DNA of 64,000 nt from Flexivirga aerilata (GTDB lineage: Bacteria; Actinomycetota; Actinomycetes; Actinomycetales; Dermatophilaceae): the NCBI RefSeq assembly GCF_013002715.1, contig NZ_JABENB010000001.1, positions 558,001-622,000 of the forward strand, read 5' to 3'. The position numbers and the translations under genes were made by a program. Positions 9,358-19,440 of the stretch are shown in pieces. Positions within the stretch are counted from its first letter, which is position 1. Each line of letters opens with the position of its first letter. The notes under the pieces were generated by a model that did not search any database, was not told the origin of the DNA, and saw only the letters and a program-made list of their open reading frames with translations.

Positions 9358-9401
9358 GGGCACGAATCTCCTTCCGCTGCAGTGGCTTTCGTCGTACATC
9401 G

Positions 9402-9407
9402 ATCATA
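9402..9407 (-). promoter_or_regulatory. Candidate -10 box of the HNH gene
   Basis: Minus-strand TATGAT, a near-consensus -10, 44 bases before the ATG at 9357 and in an unusually AT-rich patch. The remaining intergenic DNA up to 9607 shows nothing else I can name. Confidence 0.4.
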
Positions 9408-9607
9408 CCTTCGATGCCTGACAGGTGGAAGGGATTTCGAACAGATTTTCGAGAAAGCTGCAGGCTCTCCGGGCCGTCCCTCAGCAATCCGAGAGCGCAG
9501 CGCGGCGCCGTGCGCGGAGCCGCGCGAAGCTCCCAGGGAGAGGGCCAGCCAGCCCACGGTGCGAAGCGCTACGCGCTACCCCACCGAGGACGGCGAGCGC
9601 AGCACAC

Positions 9608-11644
<2,037 letters not shown>

Positions 11645-11685
11645 GCCGTCATACTCTCAGCACGCACTCCCACCCGGCCGGAGGT

Positions 11686-12219
11686 CTAGCCCTCGACCGC
11701 CTTGACCAGGGCTTCGTCGAAGGCCTGCAGGTCGTCCGGCTTGCGGCTGGTGATCAGGTTGCCGTCGACGACGACCTGCTCGTCGACCCAGTCGCCGCCG
11801 GCGTTGCGGATGTCGGTCTGCAGGCTCGGCCAGGAGGTGAGCCGCTTGTCACGCAGGACGTCGGCCTCGATCAGCGTCCACGGCGCGTGACAGATCGCGG
11901 CCACCGGCTTGCCGGAGTCGACGAACGTCTTGACGAAGAACACCGCGTCCTTGTCGGTGCGCAGCGCGTCGGGGTTGGCGACGCCGCCCGGCAGCACGAG
12001 CGCCGCGAAGTCGTCGACGGACGCGTCCTTGACCTGCTCGTCGACCTTCTGCGTGGTGGATTTGTCGAGGTGATCGAAGGTCTGCACCTCACCGGACTCG
12101 GGGCTGAGCAGGACCGGCTCGAAGCCCGCGTCCTGCACCGCCTTCCACGGCTCGGTGAGTTCGACGCGCTCGATGCCTTCGCCTGCGGTCAGAAAGGCGA
12201 TCTTCTTGCTGTCGGCCAT
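11686..12219 (-). CDS. DJ-1/PfpI family protein (type 1 glutamine amidotransferase-like)
   Basis: Single-domain protein of 177 residues with the flavodoxin-like fold of the PfpI/YhbO group. The nucleophilic elbow AAICHAPWTL carries the conserved Cys-His pair, and LVLPGGVANPD and SWPSLQTDIRNAG fit the family. Members have been described as stress proteins, deglycases or intracellular peptidases, and which applies here cannot be told. A GGTAGGGAA ribosome site precedes the ATG at 12219. It starts 42 bases upstream of nadE on the same strand and could be co-transcribed with it. Confidence 0.87.
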   Translation of the reverse strand: MADSKKIAFLTAGEGIERVELTEPWKAVQDAGFEPVLLSPESGEVQTFDHLDKSTTQKVDEQVKDASVDDFAALVLPGGVANPDALRTDKDAVFFVKTFVDSGKPVAAICHAPWTLIEADVLRDKRLTSWPSLQTDIRNAGGDWVDEQVVVDGNLITSRKPDDLQAFDEALVKAVEG

Positions 12220-12394
12220 GGTTGTTCCCTACCTTCTCGCGATGGGCGGGCGCCGCGCACGGGCGGCTTCGTCCCTCCACGTATAGCTCCGGCGGGCCAC
12301 TCGCGTCGAGTCAGATCGCCTGACAATGCGGCAAGTTCACCCGTTCGAGTGAGGCCGGCCGGCTGTCCTGCTCGTCGGTGCCGCCGGTGCCGTC

Positions 12395-12421
12395 GATGTC
12401 GCCGATGTCGCCAATGTCGCC
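12395..12421. repeat. Short tandem repeat, three 9-bp units
   Basis: Three head-to-tail copies of a GATGTCGCC unit (the third begins AATGTCGCC) just downstream of the MarR stop and upstream of the DJ-1 gene. No function is evident. Confidence 0.5.
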
Positions 12422-12427
12422 GGAGCT

Positions 12428-12952
12428 TCAGGTGCGACCCGTGCCCTCGGCGCCCGTCTCATCGGCAGCTCCGCCCGTCTCCGGGCACAGCCCGGCGGCG
12501 ATCTTGCCCATCGCCCGCCGCAGCGCGCGCTGCTCGGCCTCGGTCAGGTTGTCGAAGACCAGCTCCCGCACCCGCTCGACATGGCCAGGCGCTGCGTCGA
12601 CGAGCGCGTCGTACCCGGCGTCGGTGAGCACCGCCCGCATCACCCGGCCGTCGTCCGGATCGCGCCTGCGTCGTACCAACCCGCGCGCCTCAAGGCGGCG
12701 CATCAGGTGTGACAGCCGGGACTGCTCCGAGTTGGCGAACGCGGCGAGGTCGCCCATGCGCATGGTGCGGTCCGGCCGGTCGGCGAGACCGGCCAGCACG
12801 TAGTACTCCAGGAAGCTCAGACCGGAGTCGGACTGCAGTTGCCGCCCGAGTGCACCGGGCAGGGTGGCGAGCACCAGGTGGAGGGACCACCAGGTCTGCA
12901 GTTCCTCCGGGCTGAGCCAGCGCGGCGGATCGGCGGGGGACGGTGCGGGCAT
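12428..12952 (-). CDS. MarR family transcriptional regulator
   Basis: Winged-helix dimeric repressor of about 174 residues. The DNA-binding part includes SGLSFLEYYVLAGLAD, AAFANSEQSRLSHLMRRLEARGLV and the wing RRRDPDDGRVMRAVLTDAG. Start chosen: the ATG at 12952 (MPAPSPADPP). An in-frame ATG at 13006 would place the start inside the palindrome that probably serves as operator. The gene is divergent from a DoxX-like gene (13027), and the shared region holds a strong inverted repeat, so this regulator probably controls both itself and the DoxX gene. Its ligand is unknown. Confidence 0.85.
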   Translation of the reverse strand: MPAPSPADPPRWLSPEELQTWWSLHLVLATLPGALGRQLQSDSGLSFLEYYVLAGLADRPDRTMRMGDLAAFANSEQSRLSHLMRRLEARGLVRRRRDPDDGRVMRAVLTDAGYDALVDAAPGHVERVRELVFDNLTEAEQRALRRAMGKIAAGLCPETGGAADETGAEGTGRT

Positions 12953-12972
12953 ACCACGAGCATACCCATTGT

Positions 12973-13006
12973 TTGAAAGTTCATATATAGTCGCATGAAC
13001 ATTCAA
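12973..13006. promoter_or_regulatory. Inverted repeat, probable MarR operator between divergent genes
   Basis: Two 12-bp arms, TTGAAAGTTCAT (12973-12984) and ATGAACATTCAA (12995-13006), separated by 10 bases, with one mismatch. The site is AT-rich in a GC-rich region and sits between the marR-like and doxX-like starts, the usual place for an autoregulatory MarR operator. Confidence 0.7.
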
Positions 13007-13026
13007 CTGATTGGACGGAGAATCTC

Positions 13027-13404
13027 GTGAACCTCGCAGTGTGGATCGTGAGCGGCGTGCTCGCAGCGGTCTTCCTGATGGCCGGGGCGGCGAAGCTGCC
13101 GGTGACCGCGCAGAAGCTGGCCACCGACCCCAAGCTCGCGTGGGCGACCGGCAAACCCGTGGCCCTGGTCCGCTTCATCGGCCTCGCCGAGGTCGCCGGC
13201 GCCCTGGGTCTCATCCTGCCCGGCGCCTTCGACATCGCCACCTGGCTCGTGCCGGTCGCCGCCGTCGGGCTGGCCGTGGTGATGGTCGGCGCGATCGTGA
13301 CCCACGCGCAACGCAAGGAATGGCCCAACGTCGCGGTCAACCTGGTGCTGCTCGCGATGGCGGTCTTCGTGGCGATCGAACGCTTCGGGCCGCAGAGCTT
13401 CTGA
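13027..13404 (+). CDS. DoxX-like integral membrane protein
   Basis: Protein of 125 residues with four predicted membrane helices: residues 1-20 (NLAVWIVSGVLAAVFLMAGAA), one around FIGLAEVAGALGLILPG, then DIATWLVPVAAVGLAVVMVGA and VAVNLVLLAMAVFVAIE. The pattern fits the DoxX/DoxD-like family, associated in some bacteria with quinone or redox-stress metabolism. The GTG start at 13027 has GGAG at 13017-13020. It is divergent from the MarR regulator and likely its target, and is followed by a stem-loop at 13421-13446. The specific function is unknown. Confidence 0.8.
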   Translation: MNLAVWIVSGVLAAVFLMAGAAKLPVTAQKLATDPKLAWATGKPVALVRFIGLAEVAGALGLILPGAFDIATWLVPVAAVGLAVVMVGAIVTHAQRKEWPNVAVNLVLLAMAVFVAIERFGPQSF

Positions 13405-13420
13405 GCCGCATATCGACAAC

Positions 13421-13446
13421 TGCCCCGGCACACTTCGGCCGGGGCA
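13421..13446 (+). terminator. Stem-loop after the DoxX gene
   Basis: TGCCCCGGC and GCCGGGGCA form a perfect 9-bp stem with an 8-base loop, 16 bases after the stop. It lacks a T tract, as is usual for actinobacterial terminators. Confidence 0.6.
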
Positions 13447-13473
13447 GAACCGTCTTGCTGACATGCTGGCGGC

Positions 13474-14706
13474 ATGCGCCTGCAACCGTGGATGAGAGTG
13501 AGTCTCGCGCTCTTCGTCGTCGGCTGGGGGGCCAACGAGTTCGCACCACTGCTGATCGTCTACCGACGCACCGACCACCTGTCGGAGACGCTGGTGACGG
13601 CGATGTTCGCCGCCTACGTGCTCGGCCTCGTGCCCGCACTGATCGTCGCGGCCCGGCTCGCCGGGCGCTTCGGGCACCGCGCGGTCATGCGGCCGGTGAT
13701 GGTCACCGCCGGGCTGTCCTCGCTGCTCCTCGCCGTCGGTGAGTCGTCGCCGCCCCTGCTCTTCGCCGGCCGGGTCCTGTATGGCGTGTGCACCGGCGCC
13801 GCGATGGCTCCGGGCACGACCTGGGTGAAGGAACTATCGGCCGGAGCCCCCACCGGCACCGGCGCGCGACGGGCCGCGATGTCGCTGTCCGCCGGCTTCG
13901 GCGGCGGACCGCTCGTCACCGGCTTCCTCGCCCAATGGCTGCCCGCACCGAAGGTGCTGCCCTACCTGGTGCACATCGGCCTGACGATCGTCGCGGGCGC
14001 CCTGGTATGGCGCGCCCCGCAGACGGCGACCGTCGAGGAGGAGCACGTCGTCTCGTCCGGAGAGCCGTCGGTGGTGCCGGCCGCGCCGGTGCGCGGCTCC
14101 CGTCATACGGCTTTGAGGGGGCACTTCTGGTCGCGGGTCGCGCCGATGGCTCCATGGGTATTCACCTGCGCCACAGTCGGTTTGGTCATCCTGCCCAGTC
14201 TCATGCAGACCTCGATCGCAGGGTTTGCGGTGGCGTTCACCGGGATCATGGCCGGCATCACCCTCGGCGTCGGCGTGGTCGTGCAACAGCCGGCCCGCGG
14301 GATCGAGGCGGCGCACCCCGGTCTGGTCAGCGTGCTCGGCATGGCGTGCGCGGTGGCAGGAGTGCTGCTCACCGTCGTCGTGGTCGACCACCGGTCGGTG
14401 CCACTGGTGATCGTCGCCGGCGTGGTCCTCGGCTGCGGCTACGGCATGACGCTCGTCGGGGGCCTCACTCGCATCGAACACCTCACTCCCGCAAGCGATC
14501 TCGCGATGACCAACGCGGTGTTCTACTCCCTCACCTACCTCGGCTTCTTCGTGCCCACGATCGTGTCGATGCTGGTCGAGCGGTGGCCCGAGCAATGGGT
14601 GCTGCTCGGGCTCGCCGGCCTCGGCGTGCTCTCGCTCGCCGCCGCCGCGCTCGCCCAGCGCGCCGCGCGGCCGGCACCGACACGTGCGGCCGAGCTAGTC
14701 GAGTAG
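13474..14706 (+). CDS. MFS transporter
   Basis: Integral membrane protein of 410 residues with about 12 hydrophobic segments and the MFS motif-A-like loop RLAGRFGHRAVMRP after the second helix. Helices can be seen from VSLALFVVGWGANEF through the final GLAGLGVLSLAAAALA. A cytoplasmic loop (EEEHVVSSGEPS...) separates the two halves. The substrate cannot be told. It resembles drug or metabolite efflux members. It starts at the ATG at 13474, and the TAG stop lies at the edge of a REP-like repeat cluster. Confidence 0.82.
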   Translation: MRLQPWMRVSLALFVVGWGANEFAPLLIVYRRTDHLSETLVTAMFAAYVLGLVPALIVAARLAGRFGHRAVMRPVMVTAGLSSLLLAVGESSPPLLFAGRVLYGVCTGAAMAPGTTWVKELSAGAPTGTGARRAAMSLSAGFGGGPLVTGFLAQWLPAPKVLPYLVHIGLTIVAGALVWRAPQTATVEEEHVVSSGEPSVVPAAPVRGSRHTALRGHFWSRVAPMAPWVFTCATVGLVILPSLMQTSIAGFAVAFTGIMAGITLGVGVVVQQPARGIEAAHPGLVSVLGMACAVAGVLLTVVVVDHRSVPLVIVAGVVLGCGYGMTLVGGLTRIEHLTPASDLAMTNAVFYSLTYLGFFVPTIVSMLVERWPEQWVLLGLAGLGVLSLAAAALAQRAARPAPTRAAELVE

Positions 14707-14733
14707 GCCGGAGCCACGCTGGTCGAGTTGAAT

Positions 14734-14782
14734 GCTGGTCGAGTAGGCCGAGCCCCAGGGGCGAGGCCGTATCGAGACCAGC
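14734..14782. repeat. REP-like element 1
   Basis: GCTGGTCGAGTAGGCCGAGC followed by a GC-rich centre and GTATCGAGACCAGC. The ends are partly complementary, so the unit can fold into a hairpin. A nearly identical copy lies at 14870-14919. Confidence 0.7.
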
Positions 14783-14790
14783 CCACCGGC

Positions 14791-14843
14791 GCTGGTTTCG
14801 ATACGCGCTCCCCCGCTTCGCTCCTCCGCGCTACTCAACCAGC
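14791..14843. repeat. REP-like element 2, opposite orientation
   Basis: GCTGGTTTCGATACGCGCTC ... CTACTCAACCAGC, the reverse-oriented relative of the elements at 14734 and 14870. Such CTGGTCGAGTA/TCGATACG repeats are common between genes in Micrococcales genomes. Confidence 0.7.
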
Positions 14844-14869
14844 ATGCGTTCGCTACGCACGCCACACCC

Positions 14870-14919
14870 GCTGGTCGAGTAGGCCGAGCCCCCAGGGGCG
14901 AGGCCGTATCGAGACCAGC
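14870..14919. repeat. REP-like element 3
   Basis: Second near-identical copy of the 14734-14782 unit, differing by one additional C in the central GAGCCCCCAGGGG segment. It ends just before the TACGCT box of the next gene. Confidence 0.7.
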
Positions 14920-14927
14920 GCCACCGA

Positions 14928-14933
14928 TACGCT
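14928..14933 (+). promoter_or_regulatory. Candidate -10 box of the hydrolase gene
   Basis: TACGCT, six bases before the ATG at 14940 with no ribosome site between, consistent with a leaderless transcript. Confidence 0.4.
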
Positions 14934-14939
14934 CGATCC

Positions 14940-15764
14940 ATGGAGGAGCACCTCACCCACCCCGACGGGATCGTCGTGACCCCGCAGAAGCATTGCGGCA
15001 CAGGGGTGCTCACGCTCGGCGGATCCAGCGGGCGCATCGACGACGGACGCGCGCGGGTCTTCGCCGAGCACGGCGCGCTGGCGATGTCGATCCGGTGGTT
15101 CGGCGGCGAGGGTCAACCGCAGGGCCCGCGCCTCATCCCGCTCGAGACCTTCACCACGGCGCTCGACCGACTCGCCCCGCACTGCGACCGGCTCGTCGTC
15201 GCGGGCACGTCATTCGGCGCGGAGGCAGCCCTCCTCACTGCTGCGTATGACGAAAGGGTCTCCGCCGCAATCGGTTTCGCACCGAGCAATGTGGCCTGGT
15301 CCTACATCGACCCGGACGACACGCAGGTGTCGCACTGGACCTGGGACGACGAGCCGGTGCCCGCGGCGCCCTTCGACACCTCCTGGCAGCCGGACACCGA
15401 CCCGCCGGCATTCGTCGGCGGCTATCGGCGCAGCCTGGCGGCGGCCGACCCGGAAACCGTTGCGGCAGCGACGATCCCGGTCGAGCACATCGACGACGTG
15501 CTGCTGGTCGCAGGCGGGGACGACCACGTCTGGCCGGCGGTCGACTTCTCCGCCGCGATCGCCGAACGACGTCGAGCACACGGCCGCGACACCACGGTCG
15601 TCACGCTCCCCGCGGCCGGACACCGGACCGTCCTGCCGGGAGAGTCGGTGATCAACGCCGGCATGGCCCTCCAGCGCGGCGGCACCGAGCAGGCCGACCG
15701 CGCACTCGGCGAACAGGCGTGGCCGGCCGTGCGCGACATCCTGCGGCTGCCGGCGCGCGGCTGA
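14940..15764 (+). CDS. Alpha/beta hydrolase, BAAT C-terminal / acyl-CoA thioesterase-like
   Basis: Hydrolase of 274 residues resembling the C-terminal domain of bile-acid-CoA:amino acid N-acyltransferases and acyl-CoA thioesterases. It shows the nucleophile elbow VAGTSFGAEAALL near residue 89, an acid-containing segment VLLVAGGDDHVWPA and the catalytic-type His in LPAAGHRTVLPG. The characteristic TWDDEPVPAAPF stretch also fits BAAT relatives. No leader or membrane segment is visible, so it is probably cytoplasmic. It starts after the REP cluster with a leaderless-type promoter and runs convergently with the crotonase gene. The substrate is not known. Confidence 0.78.
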   Translation: MEEHLTHPDGIVVTPQKHCGTGVLTLGGSSGRIDDGRARVFAEHGALAMSIRWFGGEGQPQGPRLIPLETFTTALDRLAPHCDRLVVAGTSFGAEAALLTAAYDERVSAAIGFAPSNVAWSYIDPDDTQVSHWTWDDEPVPAAPFDTSWQPDTDPPAFVGGYRRSLAAADPETVAAATIPVEHIDDVLLVAGGDDHVWPAVDFSAAIAERRRAHGRDTTVVTLPAAGHRTVLPGESVINAGMALQRGGTEQADRALGEQAWPAVRDILRLPARG

Positions 15765-15803
15765 CGCTGCGACTGGCGGCGGCCGCCCGGCTGACCGACC
15801 GCC

Positions 15804-16601
15804 TCAGCGCGACCGAGGCGCGAAAACCGGCTGTTCGCGCTGCAATCCGGCCTTCCGGGCGATCTTGGCATTGCGACCCATGAGCAGCTTGGTCTGCTCC
15901 CAGCGCTCCTTGGCGAAGGTGCGACGAGGGGAAGAACCCCACCGGCTGTCGAAGAGCTTCTTGGCGGCCGCGAGTGCGTCCGGCGACCGCTGCGCGAGTT
16001 GCCCGGCCAGATCGCGAGCTGCGGCATACGGCTCGGGGTCGACCTGGCCGACCAGCCCGAGTCGCGCGGCTTCCTCGCCGCTGATGATCTCAGCGGTCAT
16101 CGTCAGTCGCTTCGCGGTCTCGATGCCGACGAGTTCGGCGAGTGCACGGACCCCGGTCATGTCCGGGATCAGACCCCACTTGCCTTCCAGCACAGACCAT
16201 TTCGCGTCCGGGGCGGTGACGCGCAGGTCCGCGCCGAGAGCGATCTGCACACCGCCGCCATAGCAGTGGCCATGCACGGCGGCGATCACCGGCACCGGCA
16301 CCCGGCGCCAGGCCCAGCACGCCTCCTGGAAGACGTTGGTGCCGCGCCACGGCCGGGGCACCATGCCGAGCGGCAGCTGCTTGGGGTCGGCGCTCACCGT
16401 CTTGAAGTCCAGCCCCGCACAGAACGAGTCGCCCGTCCCGGACAGGATCACCGCGCGCAGCGACCGATCCGCACGCAGCCGGTGCGCCGCCGACGCGAGG
16501 CCGCGCAGCATCGGCATCGTGAGGCCGTTGAGCTTGTCGGGCCGGTCCAGCCGTACGTCCGCGGTGCCGTCACTGACCGCGACGTCGATGTGTGCACTCA
16601 T
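15804..16601 (-). CDS. Enoyl-CoA hydratase/isomerase family protein
   Basis: Crotonase-fold protein of 265 residues, acting on CoA thioesters in fatty-acid or amino-acid breakdown. Oxyanion-hole segments are visible in LSGTGDSFCAGLDFKT and VHGHCYGGGVQIALGADL, and GLIPDMTGVRAL supplies the region where many hydratases carry the catalytic Glu; here the position reads Asp. The C-terminal helical region ends ARKAGLQREQPVF. Start chosen: the ATG at 16601 (MSAHIDVAVSDG), which gives the usual family start; an upstream in-frame ATG at 16628 would add nine residues. Hydratase versus isomerase activity cannot be settled. Confidence 0.85.
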   Translation of the reverse strand: MSAHIDVAVSDGTADVRLDRPDKLNGLTMPMLRGLASAAHRLRADRSLRAVILSGTGDSFCAGLDFKTVSADPKQLPLGMVPRPWRGTNVFQEACWAWRRVPVPVIAAVHGHCYGGGVQIALGADLRVTAPDAKWSVLEGKWGLIPDMTGVRALAELVGIETAKRLTMTAEIISGEEAARLGLVGQVDPEPYAAARDLAGQLAQRSPDALAAAKKLFDSRWGSSPRRTFAKERWEQTKLLMGRNAKIARKAGLQREQPVFAPRSR

Positions 16602-16624
16602 GGCCCCGATAGTAGGGCCGTGGC

Positions 16625-17894
16625 TCACGAGGCCTCGTCGACCATGCGCTGCAGCATGCGCGCCTGATGCCGGTAGGCACCGAGTTCGTGACTGACGACG
16701 GTCACGAACGGCGCCAGCATGATGAGGATCAGGCTGACCGCGAGCGGCATGCCCGCCATCGCCACGACCACTGCCGCCACCAGGAAGAGAGCAGTCACCC
16801 CCAGCTGCAGGAAGTGCAGGGCGTCACCGGCGCTCAGCAGCGCGTCGTGCAGCACGAAGACCATGCCGAGGTAGACCGCGACGGGCACCGCGAGCAGCAG
16901 CGTCGTGGTGACGTGCCCGATCTTCGCGTGGTGTTCGAGGTAGAGACCCGCCACGTGCAGCCCCGCCCCGGTCGCGGCGATCGCGATGAAGATCGGGATG
17001 TGCCCGTAGCCGAAGAGGTAACCGCGCCGCGGCCGGTACTGCAGGATCGTGCCGAACGGGGTGATGAAGTAGACCCACCAGATGCCGAAAGGTGAGCCCG
17101 ACCCCGGCGACCACGACCGCGACCGCGTTGCCGCTCCACTGAGCGCCGGACTCGCCGCCGAGCAGCCCCTGCGACGAGGCGACCGTGCCGACGACCCCCT
17201 CGCCGAGGGTGATGATCGCAAAGAGGCTGTAGCGCTCGGCGATGTGGTGCGGGTGCCACGGCGTGCCGTTGGCCTGCCCCTGGGACAGCACCGGCAGGAG
17301 CAGTTCGACGATGCCGAGCACGAGCGCGCACACGAAGGTGACGGGCAGCGACATCGGCGACCAGGCGACGATCACCCAGCCGACCTGCGCGACCAGCACC
17401 CACCGGATGTGCCGCATCGCGACCCCGCTGTATGACGACTGGCGCGCCGCCCGCCACCACTGCGCGGCCATCGCGACGCGCATCACGATGTAGCCGATCA
17501 CCATCAGCCGGTTGTCGAGGTGCTGCCCCTCCGCGACCGAGTTGAACATCGGTGGCAGACCGAGTGCGAAGACGACGACGCCGACCATCGACACCATCGT
17601 CAGGGCCCGGTAGAGCCAGTCGTCGGTGTCGAAAGCCGACGCGAACCAGGTGAAGTTGATCCAGGCGACGCAGATCGCGAACATCGCGAACAGGAAGGCC
17701 AGCAGGGCATTTGCGATGTGCCCCTCGGCACTGAGCTCGGCGAAGTGCGACGCCGCCGTGCCGACGGCGACCACGAAGGTGAGGTCGAGGAGCAACTCCA
17801 GCGGCGTCGACGCGCGATCGCCCTCGTCGGGGTCCCGGCCCCGCATCGGCGTCAGCCGGTGCACCAGGTCGGTCGGCGACTGGGGATTGCTCAT
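16625..17894 (-). pseudogene. Low temperature requirement protein A (LtrA) family, frameshifted
   Basis: Membrane protein of the LtrA family, function unknown, with about 10-12 hydrophobic segments. From the ATG at 17894 the frame gives residues 1-270 (TPLELLLDLTFVVAVGTAASHF ... YSLFAIITLGEGVVGTVASS ... VAVVVAGVGLTF). It then continues in another frame as GIWWVYFITPFG... to the stop at 16625, ending RMLQRMVDEAS. The break is at a run of three T on the coding strand (plus-strand AAA at 17088-17090); removing one T restores VGLTFGIWWVYF. So either one base was inserted in a short homopolymer, or the assembly has an error there. Apart from that, the gene seems complete. Confidence 0.8.
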
Positions 17895-17952
17895 ACCCCG
17901 GATCCTTCCAAACGGTGTCCCGTCAGGTGGCGCTTCGCTGCGGCCGATCGCG

Positions 17953-18408
17953 TCAGGCGGGTTTCACCGCGACCGGCTTGCCGTCGACCCATTCGTAGGG
18001 CGTCATCTCGGTCAGGCCCGGTGAGTAGGCGTGGATCGTCACCGCGTAGTCGTCGCCGAGGTTGGTGACGTTGTGGAGCTGCCCGGCTGCGATCACGTGC
18101 TCGTCGCCGGGTGCGAGATCGCGCACCTGCACCGAGCCGCCCTTCCAGAGCTCGTCGCCGAGGTCGCCCTCGACGACGACCATCGCGCCGCTCGCGTCGC
18201 CGTGGTCGTGCCACCCCGTCGTGCTACCGGGCGGCCAGGTCATCACCCACACCTCCAGGTGCGGGGTCTGCGCCAGCGGGTGCCTCGTGCGCTCGTCGCC
18301 GGACCGGTCGACTGCGCTGGCGGCGCCGGAGTCACCGGCGAAAAGCTTTGCGACCCGGAGCAATTGGGCTCGGGTGAAATTGCGAACACCGGGAGAGGTG
18401 GTGGTCAT
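17953..18408 (-). CDS. Cysteine dioxygenase family protein (cupin)
   Basis: Single-cupin protein of 151 residues. Family members oxidise cysteine to cysteine sulfinate with a mononuclear iron. The three-His site is visible as GWHDHGDASGAM and, about 50 residues later, AAGQLHNV; the glutamate-containing VVVEGDLGDELW segment fits the fold. The last part, AYSPGLTEMTPYEWVDGK, is typical of bacterial CDOs. Start chosen: the ATG at 18408, with GGAGA upstream. A 24-codon reading frame with a Cys near its end lies upstream (18477-18551). Other thiol dioxygenases are possible substrate variants. Confidence 0.85.
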   Translation of the reverse strand: MTTTSPGVRNFTRAQLLRVAKLFAGDSGAASAVDRSGDERTRHPLAQTPHLEVWVMTWPPGSTTGWHDHGDASGAMVVVEGDLGDELWKGGSVQVRDLAPGDEHVIAAGQLHNVTNLGDDYAVTIHAYSPGLTEMTPYEWVDGKPVAVKPA

Positions 18409-18476
18409 CGAGGTCTCCGTAGGGAAGTGGCGCGCCATGCGGCGTCGGTGGTCTGTTGCGGGTGAGCGGGTTGGGC

Positions 18477-18551
18477 TCAATAGCGACAGACATGCCACGT
18501 GACGGGTCGCCGGTCGGCGATCCGCGTCTGCTGCGTGGCAATCGAAGACAT
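18477..18551 (-). CDS. Possible short leader peptide upstream of cysteine dioxygenase
   Basis: Open frame of 24 codons, MSSIATQQTRIADRR then PVTWHVCRY and a TGA stop, ending 68 bases before the cysteine dioxygenase start. Actinobacterial sulfur-metabolism genes are often preceded by short Arg-rich leader peptides with cysteine codons near the end (pattern RHVDLxR...C), thought to sense cysteinyl-tRNA. This candidate has a single Cys. The purine-rich GGGGG is very close to the ATG, so translation is uncertain. The rest of 18409-18712 shows no other gene. Confidence 0.3.
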   Translation of the reverse strand: MSSIATQQTRIADRRPVTWHVCRY

Positions 18552-18712
18552 GCCCCCAGCAGAACACGGCCGACGACCGATCTCCAAGCGGATTACCCGC
18601 AGTCTTGTCATCCGAAACGATCGTCCCGAAAGGTGGACCACCATCGCCGGCGTATGACGGCAGTCCCGCCTGCCGCGGCTGCGTCGCCCCCGGCCGGCGG
18701 CTCCCGCTCCGT

Positions 18713-19339
18713 CTACTCGGGCAGCTCCAGACGCAGCGGATCGCCGAACTGCCCGGCGAAGGCGAGCCGGTCGAGCGGCCGGCGCTTGCGGGGTCGCTCC
18801 TCGCGCTCGACGTTCGCCGGGTCGACGTCGGTGCGTTCGGCGGGCGGCAGCCAGCGGCCGACGGCGATGCCGCTCAGCACCTGCCACTCGGCGGGCACCG
18901 CGAAGCTGGCGGCGACGGCGTCGTGGTCGAAACCGCCGAACTGGTGCACCGACAGGCCCATGCTGACCGCCTGCACGCACAGGTGCGCGGCGGACTGGCC
19001 GAGGTCGTAGGCGGTGTAGTCGTAGGTGCGCAGACCGCCCTTGGGGTCGTCCGGTTCGGCACCGACCTGCCGCAGGCCGATCAGGATCGCGCTGGCGGCC
19101 GGCACCCACTGGGCATTGCCCCGGCTGAGCGCTGCCACGATCCGCTGGTGAGTGGCGTCCCCGCGCCGGCCGACCAGAAACCGCCACGGCTGGGTGTTGC
19201 CCCACGACGGCGACCAGCGTGCCGCCTCGAGCAGCGCAGCGAGGGCGGCGTCGTCGAGTGTGTGCGCCGGGTCGAAGACCGACGGCGAACGCCGGTCGCG
19301 CAGCAACGGATCGATCTGCGGGATCGTCATCTGCGCCAT
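18713..19339 (-). CDS. Nitroreductase family oxidoreductase
   Basis: FMN-dependent NAD(P)H oxidoreductase of 208 residues. The N-terminal phosphate-binding part is RDRRSPSVFDP, followed by ARWSPSWGNTQPWRFLVGRR, the diagnostic SxxNxQPWRF segment. The central DLGQSAAHLCVQAVSMGLSV and the end IAVGRWLPPAE are also typical. The start at 19339 is supported by GAGGAG four bases upstream. It is divergent from the thioredoxin gene at 19441. Physiological substrates (quinones, nitro compounds, flavins) cannot be inferred. Confidence 0.88.
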   Translation of the reverse strand: MAQMTIPQIDPLLRDRRSPSVFDPAHTLDDAALAALLEAARWSPSWGNTQPWRFLVGRRGDATHQRIVAALSRGNAQWVPAASAILIGLRQVGAEPDDPKGGLRTYDYTAYDLGQSAAHLCVQAVSMGLSVHQFGGFDHDAVAASFAVPAEWQVLSGIAVGRWLPPAERTDVDPANVEREERPRKRRPLDRLAFAGQFGDPLRLELPE

Positions 19340-19440
19340 TCAACTCCTCGTCCCGGAAGGATCGGCACCCGCCATACGTTGCGGAAGATGACAACGGCGG
19401 GCGGGACCTCGCTCGCCACCCTTCCTAGGAGCTGACTCAC

